This document shows positions 1-9,119 of a stretch of DNA of 64,000 nt, one piece after another. The notes beneath the pieces were generated by a model. The model saw only the letters and a program-made list of their open reading frames with translations, was not told the origin of the DNA and made no database searches. Origin of the DNA: a virus; the IMG/VR virus record IMGVR_UViG_3300006341_000010, positions 1-64,000 of that record; one strand, given 5' to 3'. Numbering within the stretch: position 1 is the stretch's first letter; every line of letters begins with the position of its first letter. The position numbers and the translations under genes were made by a program.

Positions 1-824
1 TTATTACCCAAGTCCTTAGGTTATTCACTCAGTCTGACTGTCAGGTAGAGAATAACTACCTTGACTACCTCTTACCTAAGTTCAAGAATAATGAGATCAG
101 GATGATGTACCAATCATTCGCTAACCGTGAGGGTGAACACCAACGAGCATATGCCTTGTTGAATGATACCCTAGGTTTCCCTGACTCAGAGTATTCTACG
201 TTCCTTGAATACGAGGAGATGTCTGATAAGATTGACTTCATGAAAGACATTGATGTCCACTCCCTGTCTGGTACTGGATTGGCACTGGCCAATTTCATCA
301 TGTCAGAGGGTGTATCATTGTTTGGTTCATTCGCTATGCTCCTTAACTACCAGCGACGTGGCCTGATGAAAGGGATGTGTACTGTAGTTGAGTGGTCGAT
401 TAGGGATGAATCAGAACATGTTGAAGGACATGCCGAAGTGTTCAAGCAGTTATGTAAAGAACATCCTCGGATTGTTAACAACGAGTTCAAGAAGAAGATC
501 TATGCTATGGCCCGTCAGGTCTATGAGTTAGAATCTAAGTTCATTGACTTAGCCTATCGTGATGGTGGCCCTGAAGACCTTAAAGCCTCAGATGTCAAAG
601 AGTACATTAAGTATATCATTGATCGTCGCTTGATACAGATGGGACTTAAGGGGAACTTCGGGGTTAAGAAGAATCCTTTAGGTTGGTTGGATGAGATTAT
701 TGGTGCTGATGCATTAGATAATTTCTTTGAGAAAAAGGTAACGGAGTATTCGAATGAAGGACTCACAGGTGAAACATGGGCTTACGATAAAGCCTTTCGG
801 GCTTGGAAAGAGCCAGTGCAATAA
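1..824 (+). CDS. nrdB: Ribonucleotide reductase class I beta subunit, 5'-truncated by window
   Basis: The reading frame (codons from base 3) is open to the window edge, so the N-terminus lies outside. Visible residues match the NrdB four-helix ferritin-like fold: the segment VEWSIRDESEHVEGH carries the Glu and His ligands expected for the C-terminal half of the di-metal site, followed by long helices. NrdB makes the radical used by NrdA to reduce ribonucleotides for phage DNA synthesis. A thioredoxin-like gene three positions downstream could supply reductant. The catalytic alpha subunit is not in the window and presumably lies just upstream. Confident on family; the exact subclass is inferred. 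Confidence 0.9.
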   Translation, partial: ITQVLRLFTQSDCQVENNYLDYLLPKFKNNEIRMMYQSFANREGEHQRAYALLNDTLGFPDSEYSTFLEYEEMSDKIDFMKDIDVHSLSGTGLALANFIMSEGVSLFGSFAMLLNYQRRGLMKGMCTVVEWSIRDESEHVEGHAEVFKQLCKEHPRIVNNEFKKKIYAMARQVYELESKFIDLAYRDGGPEDLKASDVKEYIKYIIDRRLIQMGLKGNFGVKKNPLGWLDEIIGADALDNFFEKKVTEYSNEGLTGETWAYDKAFRAWKEPVQ

Positions 825-885
825 GAGCTTTGGGGTGGTATGTTACTGCCCCAAGTGTACTGATAATAATAGAGAGAAATAATAT

Positions 886-1026
886 ATGGCTAAACCAGTA
901 AACACAGTAGTAATTATGATTGACGGTAAAGTAGAAGTAATGAAATCTAAGGACATCCCTTGGAAATGTAAAGGTACTTCAGAAGTTAAAGCACAACGGA
1001 TTAAACAGGAGATTGAGAATGCCTAG
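886..1026 (+). CDS. Small conserved-looking protein, 46 aa, unknown function
   Basis: A 46-residue frame beginning MAKPVNTVVIMIDGKVEV, with an AGAGAG-type weak ribosome-binding site. It lies 60 bases after nrdB and its stop overlaps the start of the next gene, as in a coupled operon. A hairpin with a TTGGGG/CCCCAA stem (about 830-854) separates it from nrdB. No domain recognised; the short hydrophobic beta-strand start followed by a basic region resembles the 51-residue protein at 35419. Real gene likely from spacing and overlap; function unknown. Confidence 0.55.
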   Translation: MAKPVNTVVIMIDGKVEVMKSKDIPWKCKGTSEVKAQRIKQEIENA

Positions 1027-1336
1027 TGATAGGAATGATGTAACAATTAGTGATGAAGGGATGTCAGCTTTACGTAATGGAACTACTGGTAGCATTAGGT
1101 TGTTAGAGGATGCTGCTAGGGAGATGGAGTATCGACATAGAGACCTTCGATATGCTGTTATGTATGGTGGTAATCCTAGTAGACTACGTACTCAGAGCAT
1201 TGAGAGAGAACAGTTCGAGATACTTAAGCTCCGTTGGAACTCAATGTCCCCTGAGCAACGTAGGGAAGATGATGACTTTAAAGATGAATTAGTTAATGTG
1301 TTGTATGATTTATTAGATAATGGAGATTATTTATAA
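1019..1336 (+). CDS. Hypothetical protein, 105 aa
   Basis: The start was set at the ATG at 1019 because AGGAG (1007-1011) lies 7 bases upstream; an in-frame TTG at 1013 would sit almost on the Shine-Dalgarno. The product is hydrophilic and mostly helical (MPSDRNDVTISDEG... to DNGDYL) with no recognised domain. It overlaps the previous stop (ATGCCTAG) and its own stop shares bases with the next ATG (TAATG), so translation is probably coupled to the thioredoxin-like gene. Confidence 0.65.
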   Translation: MPSDRNDVTISDEGMSALRNGTTGSIRLLEDAAREMEYRHRDLRYAVMYGGNPSRLRTQSIEREQFEILKLRWNSMSPEQRREDDDFKDELVNVLYDLLDNGDYL

Positions 1337-1569
1337 TGGTAGAAGTTAAATTGTTTACTGCTGAATGGTGTTCGGCCTGTAAGAATCTTAAGAAAACTAT
1401 GACTGGGATGGATATCGTAGTAACAGAAGTTGATATTGATTCCATTGAGGGTGGTGAGGAAGCTATGAAGGCAGGTGTTCGGGGTATCCCTATGCTCCTT
1501 AAGCCTGATGGCTCTCGCTTGGTTGGTAATGCTAGCAAGCAAAAACTAGAGGAGTTCTTAAATGCGTAA
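1336..1569 (+). CDS. Thioredoxin / glutaredoxin-like protein
   Basis: A 77-residue protein with the thioredoxin-fold start VKLFTAEWCSACKNLKK: the redox motif is CSAC, placed after the first beta strand. The cis-proline loop follows as GVRGIPMLLKPDG. The size fits NrdH- or glutaredoxin-like proteins. Next to nrdB the natural role is electron donor to ribonucleotide reductase, which is inference. Start ATG overlaps the upstream stop as TAATG. A bidirectional terminator follows at 1611-1645. Confidence 0.82.
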   Translation: MVEVKLFTAEWCSACKNLKKTMTGMDIVVTEVDIDSIEGGEEAMKAGVRGIPMLLKPDGSRLVGNASKQKLEEFLNA

Positions 1570-1610
1570 TGAAGTAATGCCCGGCTGTGGTGACGGCTGA
1601 TAGATAACAA

Positions 1611-1645
1611 AAAGCCCCAAGGTTCCTAAGGTTCCGAGGGGCTTT
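1611..1645. terminator. Bidirectional rho-independent terminator between convergent genes
   Basis: AAAGCCCC at 1611-1618 pairs with GGGGCTTT at 1638-1645 around an AGGTTCC direct repeat in the loop; A-rich and T-rich flanks serve both directions. It separates the rightward nrdB-thioredoxin block from the leftward virion block, which begins at 1657. Confidence 0.8.
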
Positions 1646-1656
1646 AGTTTATTTAA

Positions 1657-1923
1657 TTACCACTTAACTTTATCAGCCCAATAAGCTGCTGACATTTTAC
1701 CTTTAGCTATATTCTTAGCATGTCTAGCTTTAAAAGATTTCTGTCTAGCTTTATCTTTAGCAGACTTAGGATTCTTACCAGCACCTGAAACACCTTGCTG
1801 GCCAAACCTAATAAGTTTAATGGTATCGCCTTCTTTCGCTAAGACCGCATGGCTCTTTGAGGCATTAGGTGTTCTTTTGGGTTTGTTATAGCCAGAGAAT
1901 TTTTCCCCTCTATATTCAATCAT
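1657..1923 (-). CDS. Small basic conserved phage protein, 88 aa
   Basis: Begins MIEYRGEKFSGYNKPKRTPN and contains RFGQQGVSGAG, then ends in a Lys/Arg-rich helical tail finishing MSAAYWADKVKW. This pattern is familiar from small proteins encoded near late genes of many marine podoviruses and cyanophages, whose function is not established. High basic charge suggests nucleic-acid contact. It is the last gene of the leftward block, after the holin, with an AGGAGG-type site upstream of the ATG. Confidence 0.7.
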   Translation of the reverse strand: MIEYRGEKFSGYNKPKRTPNASKSHAVLAKEGDTIKLIRFGQQGVSGAGKNPKSAKDKARQKSFKARHAKNIAKGKMSAAYWADKVKW

Positions 1924-1947
1924 ATCTATATCCTCCTATATTATCAT

Positions 1948-2340
1948 TTATTTAGATATACCTTTAAGTTTCTCTACAGTACGTAACCCTGCTAAGCCTA
2001 GCATCCCTAAGGTCATCTCCATAATGTATTCCATTGGGAGATCAGGTCCGGGTTCACCAGTAGCCCATGAGATCAAAGGGTTAATCACAAAGGCAAACCA
2101 CAATCCACAGGAACAGGCCCATAAGATTGAAGGTCTAGCGCCAGCTACAAACCAACTCCGATGGCGGGCAGCTATCTTGTTGGTCTCTGCTTGTATCATG
2201 TGGGGACGTTGTTGTAGTCTTAGTTTGATTTCTTCGTGGGTCAGACGTTCATCATCAGAGGTGAATAGATTATCAACAACATTCCCTACAGCTTCTATAG
2301 GTTCTGCTATATCTCTAGAGAACCACTTCAATATCCCCAT
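1948..2340 (-). CDS. Holin, 3-TM superfamily-like
   Basis: 130 residues. The N-terminal ~55 residues are polar and charged; then RSWFVAGARPSILWACSCGLWFAFVI and MEYIMEMTLGMLGLAGLRTVEK give hydrophobic membrane segments with the ARPSILW and GMLGLAGLRTxEK signatures of the GTA/phage Holin_3TMs family. It would oligomerise in the inner membrane and time lysis by releasing the endolysin, which is encoded far away at 63511 on the other strand. Neighbour 2345-2599 is probably a lysis partner. Confidence 0.8.
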   Translation of the reverse strand: MGILKWFSRDIAEPIEAVGNVVDNLFTSDDERLTHEEIKLRLQQRPHMIQAETNKIAARHRSWFVAGARPSILWACSCGLWFAFVINPLISWATGEPGPDLPMEYIMEMTLGMLGLAGLRTVEKLKGISK

Positions 2341-2344
2341 CTAT

Positions 2345-2599
2345 CTATACTCCTATTAGTTTAGGGATAAGCTTAATGGCTTCAGGAAATCCTATGGTAT
2401 CTGATATGACATAAAAGATACCTGCTCGGACTAGCCATTTAAGTTGATCCCCTATGGGTTGTAAGTCTTTATGTAGTTTCTTTACAGAATCACTTAATTC
2501 TCCTATTACTTTATCTGTCTGGTCAGCCCTATACTCTAAGAGTTTCTGTCCTGACTTTAAGGTGCTTAAGTCTTCTCTCATTTTATTGTTATCCTCCAC
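2345..2599 (-). CDS. Putative membrane-anchored lysis accessory protein (XhlA-like architecture)
   Basis: 84 residues: an N-terminal heptad-rich, charged coiled coil (about residues 1-55) followed by a hydrophobic segment, WLVRAGIFYVISDTIGFPEAIKL. A coiled coil with a C-terminal membrane anchor is the architecture of XhlA-type holin partners. It lies 4 bases upstream of the holin. Function is inferred from architecture and position only. Confidence 0.6.
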   Translation of the reverse strand: MEDNNKMREDLSTLKSGQKLLEYRADQTDKVIGELSDSVKKLHKDLQPIGDQLKWLVRAGIFYVISDTIGFPEAIKLIPKLIGV

Positions 2600-2622
2600 G
2601 GTTGTATTTCCTCCTTATTGAA

Positions 2623-2680
2623 CCGTTAAACATTGAGGGCAGAAAGTCCTAAGGGCAGTAAGGACTTTAGGGTTTAACGG
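2623..2680 (-). other. Nested inverted repeats after tail spike gene
   Basis: CCGTTAAAC (2623-2631) pairs with GTTTAACGG (2672-2680), and inside it AAAGTCCT (2643-2650) pairs with AGGACTTT (2661-2668). There is no clear T-run, so it is not a standard terminator; it could be an RNA processing site or a 3'-end protecting hairpin between the spike gene and the lysis genes. Confidence 0.6.
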
Positions 2681-2704
2681 ATATACTGTAAATTACGTGC
2701 TAAT

Positions 2705-5700
2705 CTAAGGAGCGCTGTTAACTAAATCACTTGACAGGAAATTATAACCTATGAAGTGTGCATTGCCTTCTAGGTCTTGTATAGAGGATACAGAAGTTTC
2801 TATCTCATAATAATGATCAGGAGGTAAGTAATTAGTATTCATATTACCTGAACCTGCTACTAATAAAGATATGTCTTGAGTGTTTCCGTTATTATACAAA
2901 CCAGATATATTAGATGATTGATCACTATTCCAAATAGCTAACTGATTTAGTAAGATGTCTTTAGGATAATTACCACTAGCAAATCTACCGAATCTATAGT
3001 TCTGACCTACAATAGATCCATTATATCCATTGTTATTATGGGTATTGTTTGTAGACTGTAGGACTCCATCTATATATATTTTAAATCTAGAATAGTAACT
3101 AGTAATACTACCAGATGCTACTCCTGTAGTACCTCCATTATAAGCAACAACAACATGTTGCCATTTAGTAGGATCTATTGAGGAGTTAGGGGTAGTTAAT
3201 TGTAAGTGATTAACGTTAGAACCATAACGTATCCTTAGACGTTTAAGTCCATTATTGTTAGTTTGCTTAATCTCTATGTGTCCATTATTAGTTGTGTCTT
3301 GAGCACCGAAGTAGAATAAAGTTTGACCTGTGTTAGATGCCGAGCCTTTAAACCAGAAGGCTATAGTCCAAGCATCGCTAGCTCCTGAACCATTAGATGA
3401 TCTCTCTAGCGCAGTTACTAATGAGGCATTACCTCCTAGATAAGAAGATACACCATCTTGAAACTGTAAGGATTTAGTGTTAGTATATACAGGCTCTACT
3501 ACATTTAATGTAACATTAAAATTAACAATACCTCCTAAAGGGTTACCAGCTTTACATGCAATCACATGAGTACCTGTAGTACTAGGTGCAGTACCGTAAA
3601 AGTAACCAGTAGATTGATTTAACACAGCCCATGAAGGTGCATCTAGCTCACCATACTGAGTCACTATGTCGCTACCAGAGTCTAGGGTTATAGGGACATT
3701 GAATGCTTGATTCTTAGTTATGTCAATAGTCTGGTCACTAATGTCAGGAGCAAAATTAGTAGTAGGTTGAGGCCCTTGTCCTATTTGTTGTACGGAAACG
3801 TTAGGGAGTAAAGTGGAGGTACTACTATAAGAGGTAGCTCCGTAATATAAACTAATAGGAGTACCATTAAGAGTACTGTCCCAAGTCATTATTACTTCAC
3901 CTCTATCTTCATCCCATAGTTCTAATACATTATTATTATTGTACCTTAAAGATACAGTTACGGAATTACCATCTGTCAGATTCCAGTATGGTTGACCGAA
4001 GGACGTATTATCATATAAACTATTAGATGTGTTTAGAGTCCATCCAGTAGCATTCCCAATTATTTCCTGAACATCCCAACGGAATCGTCCTGTCAAGAAG
4101 TTAATAGGGTTTGACTCTCCAGTTGCTGCTCCTGTGTAACCAATACCAAAACTCCTATTATTACCTGCTGCTGGTAGTTGCCATACTAGTTTATAATTAG
4201 GTTCGATCTCTAAGTTAGACTTGACGATAGTTTGTTGCTCTATACCATCTGACCATTCTCCGCCTTCAGAGTTATCAAAATCTGCAACTATAGTCCAAGT
4301 ATCTTTCCTTTTAATCATAACAGGGAACTTAGCATTGGGTTGGTTATCACCTCCAAAGAATATAGTTTGTGTGTTACCTACTAATGCCGTGTTTGACTTG
4401 CCTATGAGAACAGGTTCTGGATCTGATATATCAAATAAGTACAGGTAGTTATCATTACCATAACGTAACGACAGGGCGGTGTTATTTGAAATAGTGTATC
4501 CACTTGCATACCTACTAGCAACATCCACACCTACTGAAGTCTCCTTAACAGTAGTCCCAAACTTAAAGTTAGTAGACCATTTGTTGTTTAAGAAGATATC
4601 TACTTCATCGTTAGTTGCTTCACTACCTGAATAAACACCTAAGACGTATTCACCTCCTACCTCATGTGTCCATATATATTCCTCACCCTTCTCTAAGAAA
4701 TCCCCGTTGTAGAAAGGTTGTTTATCTTTAATTGCTGATACAACTGACGGATAAGTCACTACATCCCCTGAATTATTACCATAAGCTATGTACCAATCCT
4801 CTGCACGGGAAGGTAGACTAGACCCATTAATCATATTACTTGCATCAATAGTAATTATACTAGAGTCATTCATCGTTAGTTCTAAATTAGACCCATTTAA
4901 AGCACCACTAGTTACAAATTTATTTTCATCGACACCTAAGGTAGTTACATCTACAGTAAATGAAGTACCATCCTGTAAGGTAAGAGTTAGGTTGTTGTTA
5001 GTCAAGGCGAAGTTAGTAACTGGATTACCTCCTCCTGATGTAAACCCTACAGTGTTAGTAAATAAATCATTCAGCTGAGTTACAGCTAACGACTGTACTG
5101 AGTTAACAGCAACTCCATTGATAGTAGCTCCACTGACAGGGACTACGAATTGGATCTTGTCTGTTCCTTTAAGGACTACCTTGATTTCAGTCTTATGTGC
5201 TAAGGCTTGAAGTTCATTAACACTATAAGGGTTAATAAGGGTACCTCCTACACCTTCCCTAACTTCTACGTTGCCTGTGTTAGTTACATTAAAGTCAACA
5301 GCAGGGAATTTCATTGAGTGATTAGAGAAAGGTAACTCATGGTACGAACCAGCTAGAGGAGGGTTAATGGCTTTCTGTCCTATACTGTGATAGGAATTAT
5401 CCCCTAAAGCTACCCTAAGGTTTGTTAGATCTACGTCACTGAAGTCGATAGCATAGTCTTGACCGATGAAACCTACATCATCTATATTTATAATATTCTT
5501 ATCATTGTCAGCTAAGGCACTTAAAGTTGGGCTTAAGTATATACCAACCTTAGAAACATTAGATCCTAAACCTGTGTAATGGACTTGAGTATCTAGTATC
5601 TCAGCGATGAATCGGGCTGCTGGGTTTATAGAGATAGTAGTACCTAATAGATTATAAGCATCATTAATTTGAATACTAGCTTTAGCATCACCTACGTTAC

Positions 5701-6739
5701 CGATACCATTATAAGTTGAACGGTTATTATCAAACACGCCACCAGACCTCCAAGTAGCATTGCCTGATCCCCATACACACCATGCAGCATTCCAGTTACC
5801 ATTAGCATCATTGTGTGAGAACTTATTATTAAGACCACCTATGCACAAGTAACCATTGTTAGCGTTGTACGAGCTAGAGTTATTAGCTACTATTATGTTC
5901 TGGCAACCATAATGGGTAGAGCCAGCAGCCAAGTATATACCTGCCTCTATGTTCTGGCTTGAGCGATTACGAGTTACAACCCCTGCCCCTCCTACACCAC
6001 AATCTTGTATCCTAAGTCCCCTAAGATTTTTAGTTGCTTCATTACCTATCATCTCCACGAAAGTACTATTCTCTATCCTAGCAGCTCCTCCATCACTAGC
6101 AGCAGAGCTTGCATAGAATGCTTGAAGATCAGCAGCAGATGAGTCATAGCCTAAAAGACCTGAAGTACCTGAGGGGAGTATAGTGTTTAAGGAAGTACCA
6201 CTCCATCCATTATTAGTAAGGACACAATCTCTTAGTACTACATTTAAAGTATTTTTAGTATGGACACCGTAAGCACCTGAATTTTTTATGTTAAGATTAT
6301 TAAATGAATAAGACTTAGTATTATCAAGAGCATCTACATAAAAAGTACTACCATTGTTAGGGTCATAAGTAGTATAACCTACTAAGGTATCTTCTTGTCC
6401 ATAGAAGTGTAGGCTCTTGTCAGAAGGTAAAGTTATTTGTGAAGTACCTAGATTGCTACCTTTGATTAAAATACTATCACCATCTGATGCATTAGAGATA
6501 GCAGACTGGATGGTCTTGTAAGGTCTGATATCGGAACCAGTCTCTACACTACCTGTATAATCAGGGTCAACTACTAGGTTAAAAGAACCTGACGTAGACT
6601 CTAAGTCTGATATATCTAAGGTAGAGTATTTATTAGCTTTAATAGTAGCAGTTCTTTCCTGAACGCTGTCATAGATTATAAAGACATCATCGGAAGAATG
6701 GGATGAAATCTCTGGTAAGTCTGTTATTTTAGTTGCCAT
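2705..6739 (-). CDS. Large tail spike / fibre: beta-helix, Ig-like and LamG-like domains
   Basis: 1344 residues. The N-terminal ~100 residues (MATKITDLPEISSHSSDDVF) resemble a virion attachment region. Next comes RPYKTIQSAISNASDGDSI, a classic entry into a right-handed parallel beta-helix of pectate-lyase type, with Asn-rich coils to about residue 470. The middle contains beta-rich repeats and an Ig-like segment (PDISDQTIDITKNQAFNVPI). The C-terminal ~230 residues (SNGSGASDAWTIAFWFKGS... LNQLAIWNSDQ) look like a LamG/concanavalin-type carbohydrate-binding domain. Likely the main receptor-binding protein, possibly degrading surface polysaccharide. No catalytic residues could be assigned. Confidence 0.82.
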   Translation of the reverse strand: MATKITDLPEISSHSSDDVFIIYDSVQERTATIKANKYSTLDISDLESTSGSFNLVVDPDYTGSVETGSDIRPYKTIQSAISNASDGDSILIKGSNLGTSQITLPSDKSLHFYGQEDTLVGYTTYDPNNGSTFYVDALDNTKSYSFNNLNIKNSGAYGVHTKNTLNVVLRDCVLTNNGWSGTSLNTILPSGTSGLLGYDSSAADLQAFYASSAASDGGAARIENSTFVEMIGNEATKNLRGLRIQDCGVGGAGVVTRNRSSQNIEAGIYLAAGSTHYGCQNIIVANNSSSYNANNGYLCIGGLNNKFSHNDANGNWNAAWCVWGSGNATWRSGGVFDNNRSTYNGIGNVGDAKASIQINDAYNLLGTTISINPAARFIAEILDTQVHYTGLGSNVSKVGIYLSPTLSALADNDKNIINIDDVGFIGQDYAIDFSDVDLTNLRVALGDNSYHSIGQKAINPPLAGSYHELPFSNHSMKFPAVDFNVTNTGNVEVREGVGGTLINPYSVNELQALAHKTEIKVVLKGTDKIQFVVPVSGATINGVAVNSVQSLAVTQLNDLFTNTVGFTSGGGNPVTNFALTNNNLTLTLQDGTSFTVDVTTLGVDENKFVTSGALNGSNLELTMNDSSIITIDASNMINGSSLPSRAEDWYIAYGNNSGDVVTYPSVVSAIKDKQPFYNGDFLEKGEEYIWTHEVGGEYVLGVYSGSEATNDEVDIFLNNKWSTNFKFGTTVKETSVGVDVASRYASGYTISNNTALSLRYGNDNYLYLFDISDPEPVLIGKSNTALVGNTQTIFFGGDNQPNAKFPVMIKRKDTWTIVADFDNSEGGEWSDGIEQQTIVKSNLEIEPNYKLVWQLPAAGNNRSFGIGYTGAATGESNPINFLTGRFRWDVQEIIGNATGWTLNTSNSLYDNTSFGQPYWNLTDGNSVTVSLRYNNNNVLELWDEDRGEVIMTWDSTLNGTPISLYYGATSYSSTSTLLPNVSVQQIGQGPQPTTNFAPDISDQTIDITKNQAFNVPITLDSGSDIVTQYGELDAPSWAVLNQSTGYFYGTAPSTTGTHVIACKAGNPLGGIVNFNVTLNVVEPVYTNTKSLQFQDGVSSYLGGNASLVTALERSSNGSGASDAWTIAFWFKGSASNTGQTLFYFGAQDTTNNGHIEIKQTNNNGLKRLRIRYGSNVNHLQLTTPNSSIDPTKWQHVVVAYNGGTTGVASGSITSYYSRFKIYIDGVLQSTNNTHNNNGYNGSIVGQNYRFGRFASGNYPKDILLNQLAIWNSDQSSNISGLYNNGNTQDISLLVAGSGNMNTNYLPPDHYYEIETSVSSIQDLEGNAHFIGYNFLSSDLVNSAP

Positions 6740-6753
6740 TATATCTCCTTTAG

Positions 6754-7713
6754 TTATGGATTCTCTAGGGCAGTCACCCTAGCTTTTAGATTATTAAATT
6801 CTACTATATGTTTTTCATACTGAGTAGTTGTCTCGAATAGTATAGGTTCTTCATCAACATCTATAAATAAAGAACAATCCTCGAAATGTAATGTATTCTT
6901 ATCTGTCAAGCTAGCTAAAGAATACTCAGCACATAATAGCTCCTCTAGGTACGCTAGGTACTTAAAGCCATACTCCCTAGCTAACAACCTAGCGTAGATC
7001 TTATCAGGTTCTGCTTCTGAAGGACGTACCTTTAAAGGAGTCCATCTAGTTCTATCACCTTTATTACCTTTGTCTAATAACATCTCGACATGAAGTTGCA
7101 TACCTGCTGTCAAGTTACTATGCTCAGGGAAGCTCCAGTTAAAAGTATCTCCTATTTCTAGATCAACACCTTCTAAGATGTCATCATATATCCTTACACC
7201 TTCTGAACTAGTACCTAAGTATATAGCATAATGTAATCTATCTCCCCTAGATAAAGGTTCCTCAATGATTACATCAATCTCAAATATACTAATAGAAGTA
7301 TTGAGTACTGTATCTAATACGAAAGGGACAGAACCATGAGCAGCTGGTCCTCCCCTAGGTTCTAGGCCTCCACTGCCATCATCAATGACATCCCCAAAGT
7401 AAGAAGCAGTAGCTCTAATAACACCTGAGTCCCCTCTGTTACTTAAATCCCTATGGTCTCGTAGAACTGTAGATGCTGGATATGCCGATGAATTAGTAAC
7501 TAAGTTAGTAACCGCTATGTCAGAACCTGAACCTGAGATCTTAATACTCTTATCTAAGAATAAAGAAGATAAGGTAGTTTGTAAAGGTACATCACCTTCT
7601 AGTTGCTCTAGGTCTTCTGAGTATTTAAAGTTATCTAAGGTTTTATAATCTATTTTAGCTAAGGGGCTATTACCTTTCTGTAAACCATGTCTCCACTTAG
7701 TTATCTTAGCCAC
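6754..7713 (-). CDS. Putative tail/adhesion structural protein, 319 aa
   Basis: No recognised family. Beta-rich, with repeated Ser/Gly turns and a short C-terminal heptad segment, YEKHIVEFNNLKARVTALEN, typical of trimeric fibre-associated proteins. It lies 14 bases upstream of the spike gene in the same direction and overlaps the 103-residue gene before it, so it is probably an adaptor or baseplate-type component of the spike. Role is inference from position. Confidence 0.6.
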   Translation of the reverse strand: MAKITKWRHGLQKGNSPLAKIDYKTLDNFKYSEDLEQLEGDVPLQTTLSSLFLDKSIKISGSGSDIAVTNLVTNSSAYPASTVLRDHRDLSNRGDSGVIRATASYFGDVIDDGSGGLEPRGGPAAHGSVPFVLDTVLNTSISIFEIDVIIEEPLSRGDRLHYAIYLGTSSEGVRIYDDILEGVDLEIGDTFNWSFPEHSNLTAGMQLHVEMLLDKGNKGDRTRWTPLKVRPSEAEPDKIYARLLAREYGFKYLAYLEELLCAEYSLASLTDKNTLHFEDCSLFIDVDEEPILFETTTQYEKHIVEFNNLKARVTALENP

Positions 7714-8017
7714 TCAAAGTACCTCCTACATACGCAGGGGCTGAGGAACTATAAGCTACTAATGTGTTGACAGGGAAGTTAGCCATAATATAAACAGCTG
7801 TGACTGGAGGGCTTGAGGAACTATAAGATTCTCCGGGAGCTAAGGGTAACATTTCTGTTTCCTTATATCTTCGGTTCTCGTCACCTAAGCCTATATAAAT
7901 AAATTCTGTGTTTGATAAGTTGTAGATGTCTAACTCTGTCCTATTGGGATCTCTACCAAGAACCATAGTCGGAACAGGGTCAGCAATGTAGGGTTTTGTG
8001 TATGAAATTGATCCCAT
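7706..8017 (-). CDS. Small structural protein, 103 aa, unknown
   Basis: Short beta-strand-rich protein (MGSISYTKPYIADPVPTMVL... SSAPAYVGGTLSG) overlapping the start of the next gene by 8 bases. ATG preceded by an AGGAGAG site. First gene of the spike transcription unit as read from the right; about 150 AT-rich bases upstream could hold a late promoter, but none was recognised with confidence. Probably a virion component because of its neighbours. Confidence 0.55.
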   Translation of the reverse strand: MGSISYTKPYIADPVPTMVLGRDPNRTELDIYNLSNTEFIYIGLGDENRRYKETEMLPLAPGESYSSSSPPVTAVYIMANFPVNTLVAYSSSAPAYVGGTLSG

Positions 8018-8170
8018 TATCTCTCCTTTGTTGGTGTATTATATAGGGTTTGATAACAGGGGAAGGAAATAATTATAAAATAAATTAAAATAATTGAAAC
8101 TAAAGCATAAATAAAAGGTCTTAAACGTTGAACTTTTTAAATAGTTAATATAGTCTAATAAGGAGAACTA

Positions 8171-8713
8171 ATGAAAGATATTAAAGATTATGAAGATTTG
8201 TACGCAATAACTGAAGATGGTAAGGTTTGGAGCAAGCCTAGACATACAGGATATAGACATATTGGAGGATATTGGATGAAACCTCAGGTATACTCGGAAG
8301 GGTATGAGAGAGTTTTATTATGTAAGGAAGGTAAAGCTACTAGGAAATCTATACACAGGTTAGTAGCGGAAGCTTATCTAGATAGAATAGAAGGTCTAGA
8401 TGTAGTGAATCATAAAGATGAAGACAAGTTAAACAATCATTTTAGTAATCTGGAATGGTGTACTACTCAGTATAATGTAGAATATTCAGCAGCTAAACGA
8501 CGTAAGCTTGATTTAAGTTTTAAGAAGTGGTATGAATTTGAACACCCAGATCATGGAATAAAGAGAGTAAACAGGGTACAGAGATTAGCTGAGGAGTTTG
8601 GTATCAGTAAAGGACAACTAAGTGGTCTAGTTAATGGCAGACTAAAGTCAGCTAAGGGTTGGGTATTAAAAGATTTATATAAAAATTATATATGTCCTGT
8701 AACTTTTTATTAG
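8171..8713 (+). CDS. Free-standing HNH homing endonuclease (NUMOD4-type)
   Basis: 180 residues. The start IKDYEDLYAITEDGKVWS is a NUMOD4 signature; an HNH_3 core follows (HRLVAEAYLD then LDVVNHKDEDKLNNHFSNLEW, with N-H-K-D and N-x-L-x-W). The C-terminal part (RLAEEFGISKGQLSGLVNGR) is a helix-turn-helix NUMOD-like DNA-binding module. Opposite in strand to the flanking virion genes and AT-richer, consistent with an independently mobile gene. AAGGAG sits upstream of the ATG. Confidence 0.9.
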   Translation: MKDIKDYEDLYAITEDGKVWSKPRHTGYRHIGGYWMKPQVYSEGYERVLLCKEGKATRKSIHRLVAEAYLDRIEGLDVVNHKDEDKLNNHFSNLEWCTTQYNVEYSAAKRRKLDLSFKKWYEFEHPDHGIKRVNRVQRLAEEFGISKGQLSGLVNGRLKSAKGWVLKDLYKNYICPVTFY

Positions 8714-8772
8714 AACAGGGATCTAATACTATAGGTCCCTTAAGAAAAGTTTAATAAAAATTAAAATAAAGG

Positions 8773-8801
8773 TTGACAAATGAAAGAAAATATGATATAA
8801 T
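8773..8801 (+). promoter_or_regulatory. Consensus sigma70 promoter
   Basis: TTGACA (8773-8778), 17-base spacer, TATAAT (8796-8801): both hexamers are perfect. It faces the 70-residue gene at 8907, giving a leader of about 100 bases. Nearly the same sequence recurs at 39504-39532, suggesting duplication of a promoter cassette. Confidence 0.85.
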
Positions 8802-8906
8802 ATTAATATATACTAAAGTAAATTAACTTAAAGTATAAAGTTGTTATTGATATTGTGAAACAAGTTAATAAGATTCCTTAAGAGTCTTAAAGTATAAGGA
8901 ACAATA

Positions 8907-9119
8907 ATGACAAAGTTATCAGATATAATGAACTTAGATGAAGTAATTCTAAAATTAATTCTATTACATGATTCCAATAAATCCAAACCTAAACACCCTG
9001 TACCTCCTCTAGCCCTATTGTACGCAGAGTACCTAAGAGAAGGTAGAAAGAATAATGAACCTAATCTATACACCTTCGAAGAATTCTCCCAGATAGCAAA
9101 AGGCCCCAAGGAACCATAA
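8907..9119 (+). CDS. Small gene with its own host promoter inside the late region, 70 aa
   Basis: Hydrophilic helical protein MTKLSDIMNLDEVILKLILL... with no recognised domain. An AAGGAACA site precedes the ATG. It is transcribed against the virion genes from a perfect sigma70 promoter at 8773 and ends inside a strong terminator (9098-9142). Promoter, gene and terminator form a self-contained unit of the kind called a moron. Expressed independently of the phage sigma factor, possibly early. Function unknown. Confidence 0.65.
   Translation: MTKLSDIMNLDEVILKLILLHDSNKSKPKHPVPPLALLYAEYLREGRKNNEPNLYTFEEFSQIAKGPKEP

Noticed and set aside
1562-1600. 12-codon frame (MRNEVMPGCGDG) after the thioredoxin-like gene
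   Set aside because: Too short and without a clear site; could be leftover sequence before the terminator.
8126-8158. TTGAAC / TATAGT promoter-like pair before the NUMOD4-HNH gene
   Set aside because: Both hexamers deviate and the spacer is about 15 bases; not strong enough to list as a promoter.
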